From: Dasypus novemcinctus
Taxonomy: Eukaryota; Chordata; Mammalia; Cingulata; Dasypodidae
Direction: 5' to 3'
Assembly: GCF_030445035.2 (NCBI RefSeq)
Contig: NC_080688.1
Coordinates: forward strand, 71,085,449-71,149,448
Length of the DNA: 64,000 bases
Position numbers and translations under genes: made by a program
Part shown: positions 11,985-24,793 of the stretch, in pieces
Layout: each line of letters opens with the position of its first letter
How positions within the stretch are numbered: position 1 is the first letter of the stretch
The notes under the pieces: generated by a model
The model's database searches: none
Told to the model about the DNA's origin: nothing
The model's input: only the letters and a program-made list of their open reading frames with translations

Positions 11985-12249
11985 GTGTATTTGTGACAAC
12001 AGTGCCTTCTTGAGGTTGCCCCATGACAGTGGTTCAGTATTACTGGAATCTTCTGTTTTTGTTTTATTGTTGTTTTTAATGGAATGGGTGGGAAAACTAT
12101 GCTCAAGTGGAACATAGGGTATAAATCCACTGCTCCTAATTCAGGGACAGTGGTGTGTGGGCTCCTGCCTCACCCTCCAACCCTGATCCAGCCTCTGAGT
12201 CTGCATGGGTGCTCTTCCTTTAGCCTTCTGGTCTTTGATGCCTTTTTTT

Positions 12250-13660
12250 TTTTTAATTCTTAATTGCCGAAAATTTAAAAAATACACAAATGTGGAGGGT
12301 ATAGTATAAAATAAATCTATATACAATTCATATAGTTTCAACAATTATCAACATTTTCCCTATCTTGTGTTATCTACCCTCTCCCACACACATCAGGTCA
12401 TTTCACTGTGTATTCTCTGCATGCTTTTCCACCCAGTGTGAACACTTCAGATAACATAACTGCCTTCCTGTTGTTACACTTAATAAAATTAACAGTAATT
12501 CCTTAATGTCATCTAATATCCAGCCCACATTTAAATTGCCCGTTATCTCAAAAATTATGATTGTTTGGTTCTAATCAGAATTCAAAGAATGTCTACACAT
12601 TACTTTGAATTTTTTTTTGGTATCTAATTTCTTTTAGTGTGAAACAATTTTTCTCCTCTTTTTTTTTTTTTTTTAGAGGTCATAGATTTGTGAAGGAACT
12701 AGGTAATTTGTCATTTAGAATGCCCCACATTCAGGATTGGGTTGGTTGTTTCTTGAGGTATCTTTTAACTTGTTCCTTTATCTTATGTTTTTCTTGCAAA
12801 TCTGAGTTCAACTTCTTAGAGTACTGATTAGATACAGGTTTGAAATTTTTTGGTAAGAAAAATTTATATGTGATTCTGTGTACATTTTACTGCATAAAAA
12901 ACATGCTGCACATGAAGTGGTTTTCCCACTGTTTGTATTGCTAAGATTGTTTGCAGGTTTAGATGGTATCAGGTGGATACCTCATCATATAATTCCTCAC
13001 CAATTATTTCATCCAATTGCTTTAGTATCTATTGATAATCTTTGCTTAGATCTACCTTTTTTTCATGGTGATTTTCTAATTACATCTTTCAGCTACAGTA
13101 ATTAGATAGAATTTTCCTTTATAGAAACACCAACTATTTCATTACTCCAAAGTACAATTCTTACAGAAAAGATAGCATACATATTTTATTTCATTTTATT
13201 TGTTAATTTTCAGAGAAATGAATTGGTACCCTAGCAGCCTCCATTGGTGACAAATGAGGTTGTTTTGTTTTTGTTTTTGTTATTGTGTTAGAATCATCAA
13301 GAGCTTACTGACTTTAATGAATTTGATGTATTTCAATCAATTTGAGTCATTGCTTTCTTGATGCTTGAATTTTCCTCTAAATACACTGGAAGCTCCTACA
13401 AGTTGGCTCTTCTGATTTTACAAATCCCCACTAGTCTTTGGCAGATTCCTTGCTTTCTGACATCAGACCTAGAATTAACTATTTTTTCAAGGACCCCTGT
13501 TCTCTTTTACTTAAGGATGATGAGTTCCAATCTCCTTTAGCCCTCCTGGTTCTGATCTTAGTGTTTTTATTCTTGACCTCACTTTGTTTCTCCATGTTTT
13601 TCCCCTTGTTTTTTAAATTTTTATTTTATTTTATTTCCTAGACTCAGATCTCCCATTTTT
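12250..13660 (-). mobile_element. Old L1 fragment (3' UTR-like), antisense
   Basis: The + strand reads like the antisense of an old mammalian L1 3' region. Examples are AACAATTATCAACATTTTCC, CCAGCCCACATTTAAATTGC and GGTATCAGGTGGATACCTCA. It lies between exon 2 and the Thr tract of unit 1. Confidence 0.55.
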
Positions 13661-14349
13661 CTGAGCTTCTGTCATGTTTTCTGTATTCATTTCACCTCAT
13701 AATATGATCCACGCAACCTTAACAATCCTAGAAGAAAATTGGCAATGCTTTGATGTTGGTTGGGATGGGTTATCTGGCTCTGAATCCACCCCTCTTCTGT
13801 TTAATCCTGCTGTGGAGGATCTGTTTGGAGGGCCTGAACCCTGGTTCTTGATCCAAAGTAATAAGCTATCAACTTGCCAGAGCTGAGTGAGCTTAAAATG
13901 GAAAAGTAAGACAATGTTCATCTTTGTTTGCAAGGGTAAAATAAAACATTTTAATTCCAATGTCAAAGTGATTTTACATATTATCTAATCCAATACCTTC
14001 ATTTAATAACTGGGAAAACTAGCTTCAGAAAGGAACACTTTTGCTAGAACTGACACAATTAATTAGTGGCTGAGAAAGGACTAGTATCAGGCAAATTAAG
14101 AAACTTGTACTAGGTCTCATGGGCTTGAGATTTGAACACAAGACTACTTGATACAAAAACTTACTTTTTTTCCATTACTATGTTGCCTGTCCACTAAACA
14201 CAACAAAAAATTTGCTGCCTTGTCATGATACTCATCAGTATCAGCATAACTGCAAGCAATTTTATAGCATTTCCTAATTGCCAGCACTTTACACATAGGG
14301 CATCATTTAAACCCCTCAACAACTCTATAATATAGACAGGTTCTAGCAT

Positions 14350-14776
14350 TTTTTTTTAAAGATTTATTTTATTTATTTCTCTCCCCTCCCCCTGCCCTGC
14401 CCCACTCCACCCCGCCCCGTCCCAGTGGTCTGTTCTCTGTGTCCATTTGCTGCGTGTTTTTCTTTTGTCTGCTTCTGTTGTTGTCAGTGGCATGGGAATC
14501 TGTGTTTCTTTTTGTTGCCATCTTGCTGCATCAGCTCTCTGTGTGTGTGGCGCCATTCCTGGGCAGGCTGCACTTTCTTTCGCGCTGGGCGGCTCTCCTT
14601 ACGGGGCGCACTCCTTGCCCGTGGGGCTCCCCTACGTGGGGACACCCCTGCGTGGCAGGGCACTCCTTGCACGCATCAGCACTGTGCATGGGCCAGCTCC
14701 ACACGGGGCTTCCTTGAACTGCAGACCTTCCATGTGGTAGGCGGAAGCCCTAACCACTGGGCCAAGTCTGCTTCCC
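14350..14776 (-). mobile_element. DAS-type SINE
   Basis: Standard antisense copy. The target duplication is AGGTTCTAGCATT / AGGTCCTAGTATT. It lies inside MIR-like sequence next to the decayed Thr tract of unit 1. Confidence 0.9.
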
Positions 14777-14778
14777 AG

Positions 14779-14890
14779 GTCCTAGTATTGTCCTTCTATT
14801 ACAGATGAAGACTTTGAGGGATAGAGTTTAAGTAACTTGCCCAGTGCCACACTACGGGTAAGTGGCAGAGCCAGATTGAAATAAGGACCT
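14779..14890 (+). repeat. MIR fragment
   Basis: AAGTAACTTGCCCAGTGCCA followed by GTAAGTGGCAGAGCC is the MIR core-side signature. The SINE at 14350 split this MIR. Confidence 0.7.
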
Positions 14891-15450
14891 TAGTAGAAAC
14901 TACAAATCAAACTGTCCAAAATTCCACTTCTATTGATTCCTCAACCACAACATCAACTGTCATTCAATTGAACCTAAACCTCTCACAATTTCACTGAGCC
15001 TACAAGCACAAAAGTCACTACCACTTAAATTGAATCTATAAATATCACTAAATGTACAGGTACAAAAGCAAGGGTCATAATTTCAATCACATTTATAACC
15101 ATTCATGGTATTTTCAGAACCACCTGTCAAAAAAATCCCAGTAGCAGTTCATTTGAGTTTATACTACGTCAGACAAATCTATGATTCTCATAGCTATAAT
15201 CATTCTAACTGAAGCTATACCCGCAATGGGAGCTAGCACCTCAGCTGAACTTACAACCACCATCATCCTACTCTCATCATGGCCACCACCACTGCCATTT
15301 TACCTCAACTCTCTATTGCCAGTACCCATAATTTGTACAAATCTTAAATGAATTTGCATCCACATCAGCCACCACCATTTATTCAATTCAACTTACTTTC
15401 ACCCTTTCACAATACAGTCACCTCCATATCATGTATTCATTTTGTATTAA
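14891..15450 (+). pseudogene. Decayed Thr-rich tract of unit 1
   Basis: The + strand is rich in ACC/ACA/ACT codons and motifs such as TCCTCAACCACAACATCAAC and CTTACAACCACCATCATCC, echoing the terminal exon of the unit-3 gene. The longest start-side frame runs from about 14886 to a stop near 15000 and contains STSIDSSTTTSTVIQL. Stops then interrupt every frame. The tract directly abuts MIR-like sequence and a SINE (14350-14776). The membrane-segment part expected just upstream is missing, apparently deleted or replaced. Confidence 0.6.
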
Positions 15451-15689
15451 AGTTTTCCTTAAAAAATTGATAATTACTTTTACTTAGGTGAAAGGATACT
15501 CTCCTTCTAAATACTGGAAGCAGAACTATGAAAAATAAATTAAAACACATTTATTATATGATGATCATATATATAACACAGTATAGAATTATAATATATA
15601 TGATTTGACATAATCATTTTAAGCAAAGTAATACTTGCACTGATTCCAATGACATCCATGAACGTTTTTTTTTTTTTAACTCATGAACA

Positions 15690-16970
15690 TTTCAAAATAT
15701 TCTCATACATTTGAATTAGTTAGGTTATATAGGTAGTAACTGCAAATGTCGGCAACTAGGCTAAACTTTTGGAATCTGATATCTGAATAGTTAATTGCTT
15801 TATCAATAACACAACAAAATATGATGAATATAATAATCCCTTTGTTTAAAAATTTCCTGAACACTAGAGAGCTCAAGCTGCCATACTGGTTCTGCATAGA
15901 AATAGACAAAGTAGGGCTAGACAGAAGTTTTTATAATCATCATAATTATCGTGGTCAAGTTTTACCCATGGAAGTACATAGTATTGATAAAATAGATTCT
16001 AAAAAAGTCAATTTTGACCCAACATTTAAGACAAAGTGATTTTCAGTCACTATTAATAGAGGACTCTAAAATAGCCCACTGCTAACAAAAATTGGCTATT
16101 GAAAAAGCAAATATCAAAGAGCTCTTAATTGTCCAAAAATGTATTTTAGTAATATTTTTGACTAAAATGTCTGCCAAAATTAAAGAGCTTTCCTGGGAGA
16201 GTCTGATATACAGTGATATAGAGTGAGAAATACCCATACATATTTTTGAACATATTCTATTACAATTAGTTTGATATATAGAATAACAATATGGGATTGC
16301 TTTGGAAAACAAAATATTTGGATCTCACTAAACATTTTACATAAAAACTGGTTTTTAGGTGCCCAGTTTTATATTTTCTCCAGCACTTTGTAATTGGGTC
16401 ATTTAAGGATTCTGGAGTAGGAATTAAAGGTTTTTGCACAAGTGGCAGAATGATGTACTACTCTCCAGGCTACTGAATAACAGAGGTGCAATCAAATGCT
16501 TATGGAATACTACTGATGCCTCAGTGCCAAATTAAGATGTGTATCTCAGTATCATTGTAAGGCAGTATCTTAATTAGTATATAAATTCAACTTCATTGGT
16601 AGATATACTAAGTAATAGTGACAAAATAAAACTCTACTGACCCTTTAGAAAAGTCTGGACCTCCTCTTGCTGTTTGAATTGGTCCAGGCTCTTTCACATC
16701 TTTAGTCTCCTGTTGCTCCACCATCCTTAGGGGTTTGTGCTTAAACACCTGGTCCAAGATCGTGTCCCAGCTCATCTCCATTCACGCTGTCAAGAAGTGA
16801 AAAAAGGAGAGTGGAGTATGCCTCTCCCTTCTACATAAAGTGTTTAACTCTGAAGTTGCTCATGTAATTTGTGCTAATATTCATAAGATAGAACTTAGTC
16901 ACATGGACACGCCTGGCATCAAAGATGGCTGGCAGATGTGATCTTTATTCTGGGTGTCTACATGCCCAGT
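15690..16970 (+). repeat. 3' flank block of unit 1
   Basis: This is the second copy of the block seen at 280-2230. It follows the decayed Thr-rich tract of unit 1 by a few hundred bases. Matching stretches include GGACTCTAAAATAGCCCACT (16061), against GACTCTGAAATAGACCACTG (872) in the first copy. Confidence 0.6.
16611..16781 (-). other. Unidentified short open frame with splice-like borders
   Basis: On the minus strand an ATG at 16781 opens 56 codons. It begins MEMSWDTILDQVFKHKPL, continues MVEQQETKDVKEPGPIQ and TARGGPDFSKG, and stops near 16611. Composition is protein-like, without repeats. A good acceptor (CACTTCTTGACAG) lies just before it and a possible donor (AAAGG|GTCAGT) lies inside, so it could be one exon of a minus-strand gene. 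I do not recognise the protein. The sequence at 16790-16960 resembles dispersed repeat DNA also seen near 2120-2220, so it may be an exapted or purely repeat-derived frame. Confidence 0.25.
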
Positions 16971-17249
16971 GAAAAGTATGTGGAAATTTTTTTACAGTAA
17001 GGATGAAAGGAAGAATGATGTTTAGGATAACTCCTATTTTTGAAAGATGTAGCCAGAATTTTCAGATTATCCAGTTTAATTTCTATTCTCATTAAGGTAC
17101 ATACATTTTATTGGCCAATGATGACACTGATTTTCAGTTGAATTGGTTAATTCAATGCTCATGTTCATTACACTGAAGCTTTCTGTCGCTTGGGTTCCTT
17201 ATAGTCCCCTATCCCAGAAGCCACACAGTGGCTCATTGACTTAATTTTT

Positions 17250-17618
17250 TTTTTTTTAAGATTTATTTATTTATTTAATTCCCCCCCTCCCCTGGTTGTC
17301 TGTTCTCTGTGTCTATTTGCTGCGTCTTGTTTCTTTGTTCCGCTTCTGTTGTCGTCATTGGCACGGGAAGTGTGGGCGGCGCCATTCCTGGGCAGGCTGC
17401 ACTTTCTCTCGCGCTGGGCAACTCTCCTTACAGGGCGCACTCCTTGCGCATAGGGCTCCCCTACACGGGGGACACCCCTGCGTGGCAGGGCACTTCTTGC
17501 GCGCATCAGCACTGCGCATGGGCCAGTTCCTCATGGGTCAGGAAGGCCCGGGGTTTGAATTGTGGACCTCCCATGTGGTAGACGGATGCCCTAACCACTG
17601 GGCCAAGTCCGATTCCTG
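17250..17618 (-). mobile_element. DAS-type SINE
   Basis: Antisense copy, slightly shorter in the body. The target duplication is approximately GACTTAATTTTT / GGCTTAATTTTT. Confidence 0.9.
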
Positions 17619-17728
17619 GCTTAATTTTTATTGCTGAGCCAGCATCATGTTTTTATTGCTCTTTGGAACAAATCCTTTTCCCATCTTCTCTTACTTTCCA
17701 CTAATTTTTATGCTTTTTATGTTTTAGA

Positions 17729-17940
17729 GCATGGTTTCTTACCTCAGCACTCTTGATATTTTATTCTTTGTTATGGGGGCTGCTCTGTACATTGTAAGAT
17801 GTTGAGCAGCATCTCCGGTCTCTGTCTATTAGATGCCAGTAGCAAACCTTTCCCCAGTTGTGACAACGAAAAATGCCTCCAGACATTGACAAGAGTGCTC
17901 TGGGAAGGAAAATCACCCCTGGTTAAGAACCATTCACTCT
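17729..17940 (-). mobile_element. MER5-like hAT MITE
   Basis: GTTGTGACAACGAAAAATGC, CTCCAGACATTGAC and TGGTTAAGAACCA match the MER5A-type consensus I remember. A second copy is at 57985-58190. Confidence 0.65.
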
Positions 17941-18419
17941 TTTAGAGTCTTCAGGCTTGTCGTTTTGCTTGCATTTATTCTAGTAGAATTTCATAAGCTA
18001 AAGATGAGTAAATTTTTGAGAGTGTTTTTGCAATGGTCGTTTTTTTAAAAAATCGGAATCAACATATATAATTTAATGTTCCTTTAGGGTAGGCATATAT
18101 TCATTTGTATGCCATTGAACACTTAGCATTCAGCACAATGCATAGAATGAAAATGCATTTTAATGAATAAAATATTTTTTAAAAGTTAACCATTTCTAAA
18201 TTTAAGGAAAATTAAACTTATTAAAACATTCAATTTGAAAGATTTTTGGTAAGTCCGTCTTATCTATTATAAACATTTACACTTGATATTTGCTCAAACT
18301 TTGATGTACATTTAGGTTATCTCAGTTTCTACCCAAAATCTCTAGCCTCAGACTCAATCCCAGATTCAGTAAGTCTGGGATGACAGCAGAATTCACTTAA
18401 AGAAGTTGAATCTTTGGGT

Positions 18420-18690
18420 TATAGGGTAGGTGTATATATAGTTTAAGAAAAATTTCCAAAGAGCTTTCTAAAGTGATTATATCATTTTTCACTCCCACCA
18501 GCAATGTATGAGAGTTCCAGTTAATCTATATCCTTACTAACACTTGGTAATGTCAGTCTTTTAATTTTACCCTGTCATGGGTGATTTTGATCTGACAAGT
18601 TAGATGGATACTGGACAATAAGTGCTAATGTCACAGGCATTTTAACAAAAAAACCTACTTTACCTCGATTTTGTCATTTGAATGGGATTA
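18420..18690 (-). mobile_element. L1 fragment, antisense
   Basis: CACTCCCACCAGCAATGTAT and TGTCATGGGTGATTTTGATC are typical of the antisense of the L1 ORF2 end. Confidence 0.6.
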
Positions 18691-19079
18691 TTTGTGATCA
18701 CTTAGTTTATTGGGTAATATTATTTGAAAATGTAAAAAGTATTCTAATATTCTTTTTAAAATAACTATTTCAAATTCAAAAAAATAAAATAACAGAAAAA
18801 AGGCAGCTTGGCAAGTTATGTAACATTACCCCTAAAAAGTTGTTTCCTAGCACTTTTATCTCAGGTAACTCCAACTACTAACTCAGTTGTTTTGCTAGTA
18901 ATCTGAAAGCTACACAGATGAACACAGACTAGTTAAATGACCAAGGTCTCCTTATTATTAATGAAAAAATGACAAGGAGAAAAAATACTGAATCGTAGTC
19001 ATACCTCACGAAATCAAACTCCATGTTTTTGACCTTTAGCATTAACATAGAGACAACTTGGCATTTGCTACAAAAACAT

Positions 19080-21600
19080 TACAGTATTGTTGTTACCTAT
19101 GGTCCATAATTACATTAGTTATATTTTCCCCAGGTATCACTATATTCTTAACATCCTCTAGTAGAAGAACATTCTTGGATTCATATTATTAATCACAATC
19201 CTCAACTAATGCCAAAATCTTTATTATACATTCCTAATATTATCCTTCAACTGTCCTCCAATTGACATTAATCTTCCTAGACTACTCATTTCAGCCACAA
19301 TCACATTCATAAATCATCAGTGTTTGTTACCTTCATTGTGTTAACATCAAGCCAAATCATTACCACATATTTATATTTGATCTTATTAAACATTCTATAT
19401 ACATCCAGCATCATCTCCCCTTCTCACCCCACATTCCATCACTCAACCTTTACTTCATAGTCCAACTCCATAAGTCTACTCATTGTATTTAGTTCACATC
19501 AGTGAGACCATACAATATTCATCCTCTTGTATCTGGCTTATTTCACTCAACATAATATGCTGAAGATTCCTCCACTTCGCCATGTGCTTCCTTAGTTGAT
19601 TTCTTCTTACAGCTGAATAATATTCCATCTTATTAATATACCACATTTTGTTTATCCATTCATCACAGTTGACAGACACTTAGGTTGTTTCCATCTTTTA
19701 GCAATTGTGAACAATGCTGCTATGAATATTGGTGTGCAAATATCTGTTTGTATCCTTGCTTTAAGTTCTTCTGAATTTATTCCTAGTAGCAAGATTGCTG
19801 GATCATATGGCAGTTCTATATTTAGTTTCCTGAGGAACCACCAGATTGTCTTCCACAGAGGCTGCACCCCTTACACTTCCACCAACAGTGAAGGAGTCTG
19901 CCTATTTCTCCACATCCTTTCAAGCACTTGTAGTTTTCTGGGTTTTTTTGTTTTTTGTTTTTGTTTGTTTTTTAAATGGTCATTCTGTATAGTGTGAGAT
20001 GATATCTCATTGTATTTTTGATCTGCATTCCCCTAATAGCTAGTAATGTTGAACATCTTTTCATGTATCTTTTGGCCATTTGTATTTCTACTTTGGAAAA
20101 ATGTCTATTCTTTTGCTCATTTTTAATCGGGTTGCTTGTCATTTTGTCATCAAGTTGTGTGATCTCTTTACATAACATGAAGATCAATCTCTTATCAAAT
20201 ATATGGTTTCCAAGGATTTTTTTCCATTGAATAGGCTATTTTTTACTTTCTTGACAAAGTCTTTTGAAAAACAAAAGTGCTTAATTTTGAGGCATTCCCG
20301 TTTACCTATTTTTTTCTTTTGTTTCTTGTGCTTTGGTATAAGGTCCAAGAACCTACCACCAGCTGCAAGATTTTGGAGATCTTTCCCTATTTTTTCTTTT
20401 AGACATTTTATGGTTCTAGTTTTCATACTTAAGGTTCTTGAGCTATTTTGAGTTAACTTTTGCATAAGGTGTGAGATAAAGGCCTCTTTCTTTTAGTATG
20501 GATGTCCAGTTTTCCAAGCACCATTTGTTGAATAGGCTATTCTGACCCAGCTGAGTGGGTTTGATAGCCTTGCCAAAAATCTCTTTACCGTAGAGGTGAG
20601 GGTCTATTTCTGAATTCTCAATTCAGTTCCATTGGTCTATCTGTTTATCTTTATGCCAGTACCATGTGTTTTTAATCCCTGTAGCTAGGTAATATGCCTT
20701 AAAGTCTGGGAGACTCCTTCAACTTCATTCTCTTTTTAAAAAGATATTTTTTGGCACTTGAGGGACACTTGCCCTTCCAAATAAATTTTATAATTGGCTT
20801 TTCCAATTCTGCAAAGAAGAATATTGGAATTTTTATTGGGATTGCATTAAAGTTGTAAATAAGTAGAAATGACATCTTAATGATATTTAGTCTTCCAACC
20901 CATGAACGCAAAATTTCTTTCCATTTATTTAGACCATCATTGGTTTCTTTTAGCAATGTCTTATAGTTTTCTGAATACAGGTCCTTTGTGTCCTTGAATA
21001 TATTTATTTCTAAATATTTGATTATTTTAGTTGCTTTTGTAAATGGAATTTTTTTCAGACTTTCTCCTAGACTGCTCATTAGTATGTATGAAGCACTATT
21101 GATTTTTGTGTATTAATCTTGTATCCTGCCACTTTGCTGAAATTGTTTATAAATTGTTGCAGATTTTTTTTGGATTTTCTAAGTATAGGATAATATCATC
21201 AGTGAATAATGAAAGTTTTACTTCTTCCTTTTCTGTTTGGGTGCCTTTTATTTTTTTCTTATTCAATTGCTCTAGATAGAACTTCTACCACCATATTGAA
21301 TAACAGTGTAGAGAGTGGATACTTTTCTTGCTCCTAATCTCAGTGGTAAAGCTTTCAGTTTTTCCCCACTGAATACAATATTAGCTGTGGATTTTTCATA
21401 TATGCACTGTTATCATATTGAGAAAGTTTCCTCCTATTCTTATCTTTTATAGTATTTTTTATCAAGAAAGGGTGTTGTATCTTGTCAAATGCCTTTTCTG
21501 CATCAATTTAAATGATTTTGTGGCTTTTCTTTCTCAGTTTACTGATGTGATGTATTACACTGATTACTTTTTTTATATTGAACCATACTCTTATGCCCGG
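19080..21600 (-). mobile_element. L1 ORF2 3' half and 3' UTR, antisense
   Basis: Minus-strand frames carry L1 ORF2 motifs. At 20699-21079 these are IPFTKATKIIKYLEIN, LYSENYKTLLKE and FNAIPIKIPIFFF. At 19652-19867 they are PLWKTIWWFLRKLNIELPYD and FIAALFTIAKRWKQPKC. At 19494-19679 they include MEYYSAVRRNQ and IMLSEISQIQ. The frames are broken by stops and shifts, so the copy is inactive and 5'-truncated. It separates unit 1 from unit 2. Confidence 0.85.
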
Positions 21601-22255
21601 TATTTTCAGAAAGGAAGCAACTGGAAACTTCACCTACTTCAGAATTCTATCATGGACTGACTCTTAACTCAAGAGGAATGGTGTCTGAGGGATGATGCCA
21701 AAAGGGAAGAGGAAGAAGTATTTCATACGATTGTCATAGATGCTTTTGCTAGGTGGGCTGCCAAACAGTAACTCTCAGAGGCTGGTTTGGCTTTCCAATT
21801 TCCTATTGCAATTAAAACCTTACTTCTGACGTAGAGATGGGTCCTCTGTTAGTAATGATATTAAACATTTAGTTTGATCAATACCTGCACTTACATGTCA
21901 TAGTCACTTTGCCATCAGTCAATCAAAATATCTCACAAGGTCATTGTAGATATAAAGTGCAATGATCAAAATGAAAAATGTTCCTGAAGTTAAATTTGTG
22001 ATTGTCAACTCAAGAATGAAAAGGGCATGTTGGGAAATACATAGTAAACATTTAATCTACTAGAAACAAGTCAGGGAACATTTGTTGTTCTTGCCTATGT
22101 GAATCTTGTTTCTGGTCTTAATAGGAAACCATAATGCTTTTCTTATAATATCAACTAAGTAATGTTTATATTATTTACAAAAAAGAATGCATAATTATAA
22201 TTATTAAGGAAAACCCATTTATTAACTTTTCTACTATAAATCAGAAATCTTGTGT

Positions 22256-22668
22256 TGTTGTTTTTTAAAGATGTATTTATTTATTTCTCTTCCCCCCTCC
22301 CCCCCCAGTTATCTGCTCTCTGTGTCCATTCGCTGTGTGTTCTTCTGTGACCACTTTTATCCTTATCAGCAGCACTGAGAATCTGTGTTTCTTTTGTTGC
22401 ATCATCTTGCTGCATCAGCTCTGTGTGTGTATGGCGCCATTCTTGGGCAGGCTGCACTTTCTTTTGCACTGGGTGGCTCTCCTTACGAGGTGCACTCCTT
22501 GCACGTGGGGCTCCCCTACGCAGGGACACCCCTGCATGGCACAGCACTCCTTGCCCACATCAGCACTGCGCATGGGTCAGCTTCACATAGGTCAAGGAGG
22601 CCAGGATTGAACCAAGGACCTCCCATGTGGTAGGCAGACGCCCTACCCATTGAGCCAAATCCGCTTCC
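22256..22668 (-). mobile_element. DAS-type SINE with perfect target duplication
   Basis: CAGAAATCTTGTGT occurs exactly at 22242-22255 and 22669-22682. It is inserted in the unit-2 flank and absent from the same place in units 1 and 3. Confidence 0.93.
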
Positions 22669-23345
22669 CAGAAATCTTGTGTATTTATGCATATGTTGCA
22701 ACCAAATTTAAAAATTTATTCTATGTATTTATCTGCCTAAAATATTACTTTTCTCAGGCAATAAAATTTAACAATTAGTTAAAATAATAATATGCAGTTA
22801 TAAGCATGCAGTGCTAACTTTCATGACTTTAGAAAAGTTTTTTTTTAAAGTTTAATATCTAGGTTTTGGCATATAATTCCTAGATTTTTTAGAACAATTC
22901 TGTAACTTTCAGAAAAAATAATTCTCCTGACTTTGAAAATCAGAAATTAATCTTAAATATGGTATACAGGCCCAATAAAGAAATCAATAAAACCTATTTC
23001 ATGTAAAGACATCATTTTGGCAATTGTTTATGTGTTTTATACCCAAGTTAACTCCTTATTGTTATGCTTTCACAGTTACCTTGTTAACAGAAATAAATAT
23101 GGAAATGTAGTTTGAAAGGACACTTTAAAGTGCAATTTAAAAGTGGGAAGAGAATTAATTTTCTCTACCCAAGAGATAAGACCAAGGAAGAAAGTTGTGT
23201 TGTTCAGTAAATATCTGTAGAATGACTGAGAGATTTTTTTTCCTACTGCTTCTAGTTCATGTGACCCTCAATGACGATCAACTCTTTCTGAATTCTCAAT
23301 TCTCTGATGGGATTTTCATTATGTGAGATTAAAAAATAAGTAGTT

Positions 23346-23730
23346 TGGGAAGTGGATGTGGCTCAACTGATAGAGCATCTGCCTACCATATGGAGGGCAC
23401 AGGGTTCAATCCCCAGGGCCTCCTGACCCATGTGGTAAGCTGTCCCACACACAGGAGTGCCATGCCATGCAGGGGTGCCCCTGCATAAGGGTGTCCCACA
23501 TGCAAGGAGAATGCCCCACGTGAAAAAAAAAAAGCACAGCCCGCCCAGGAGTGGTGCCACACACACAGAGAGCTGATGCAGCAAGATGACGCAACAAAAA
23601 AGAGACCCAGTTTCCCAGTGGCGCCTGATGATGCAAGTGGACACAGAAGAACACACAGGGAATGAACACAGAGAACAGACAATGGGGGGGGAGGGGAGAG
23701 AAATAAATAAAATAAATCTTAAAAAAAAAA
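23346..23730 (+). mobile_element. DAS-type SINE, sense
   Basis: The head GGGAAGTGGATGTGGCTCAA, B-box GGTTCAATCCCC and A-rich AAATAAATAAAATAAATC tail are all visible. The target duplication is AAAAAATAAGTAGTT. Sense orientation is rare in this window. Confidence 0.92.
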
Positions 23731-24134
23731 TAAGTAGTTGCTTTTAACAAGGCATTAATTGGTTATGTTGATGGTTCCCCTAAATAATGCAAAAATGTTT
23801 CAAATCTTATAAAGGAAAACAGGTAGAGGGCATACATTCAGTCCTCTGATGGGAAATTTTGCTTTAATCTGAATACTTGTACATCATCCCAGTGAGGACA
23901 ATTTTTGGTCACTGGAGTACAGTATCACTTGAAGGTTACATACGAAAAGAGAATATAGGCAAGTCTTTGTTCTTTTAAAGAAATATACCATGTTAAATGA
24001 TAACATCATAACTTTTGAAAGTTTGAACGAATTGTATAAAAACTATTCATTAAATATACCAACTGCATTTCACCTGAGTGGCATTGTGGCATTGTGGACC
24101 GATGCTGACCAGCTGACTGAATGTTATCTGCAGC

Positions 24135-24300
24135 TTGCCATCTATATACATTTTAAGATTTAGCATCAGACCACAGCCCGAGCAGAACAATGGCATTGAT
24201 TATAACTCAGGCTGCTGTGTTGGTGACGAAATACAAAATACTCCTTCAGCAAGGTCTGGCTGCCTCAGCATCTTTGATCTTTTCACTGTGATAAACACAT
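24135..24300 (+). pseudogene. Possible first-exon relic of unit 2
   Basis: This part of the unit-2 flank aligns with 43600-43740 of unit 3. An open frame reads PEQNNGIDYNSGCCVGDE, loosely like ESEQSNTVEIISW in unit 3 and the N-terminal NEQIEKYSW that I recall for human DYNAP. No convincing start codon or donor is seen. The similarity is short and rests on block alignment by eye. Confidence 0.3.
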
Positions 24301-24793
24301 TGCCTACCTTTTTTCTCGATAGAAAGGGCTGTATTTCTAACGGGAGAATGAGATTCAGGAAAACTGACCTAATGAGTGAGTTTTGATTTGATTACAGAGT
24401 ACATTAAAAATGTTGACGTTTTTCAGCCTCAGGAAAATTGAGCAATGACCGAAGGTTGAACGATGGTTATCAGCACGTTTGAAAAAAAGTACAGCTATTT
24501 GTGGAGTCGAATAGAGATTGCCTCTGTTCTTCATAGGGACAAGCATAGAATTTTGCTAAAAGTTTGGTTATTACATAATTGTTAAATTAAAAAATGTACC
24601 GCCAATAATTTATCTCAAAAGTGTACTCTTAATTGTCTATATTTAATCCCAATTACACTCTGAATTTTAGTGACTATATCACAACGCACCACTGTCTACC
24701 CACACAAACAATTTATCTACTTAAAATTGTTGATCAGAAAATTGAGTAACCATGTAGGAATTACCAGATCTAGAAAGAGCCCATCTTTATTTT

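Larger units (their letters stand above)
21600..24600 (+). repeat. 5' flank block of tandem unit 2
   Basis: Same series as 4700-9000 and 41650-44050. Matches include GACCAAGGAAGAAAGTTGTG (23180), which corresponds to CTAAAGAAGAAAGTCATGTT in unit 1 and CCAAAGAAGAAACTACTTTG in unit 3. Two SINEs with clear target duplications (22256-22668 and 23346-23730) sit only in this copy, so they postdate the duplication. Confidence 0.65.

Noticed and set aside
20699-21079. 126-codon minus-strand gene
   Set aside because: It is a fragment of L1 ORF2 reverse-transcriptase-associated sequence, not a cellular gene.
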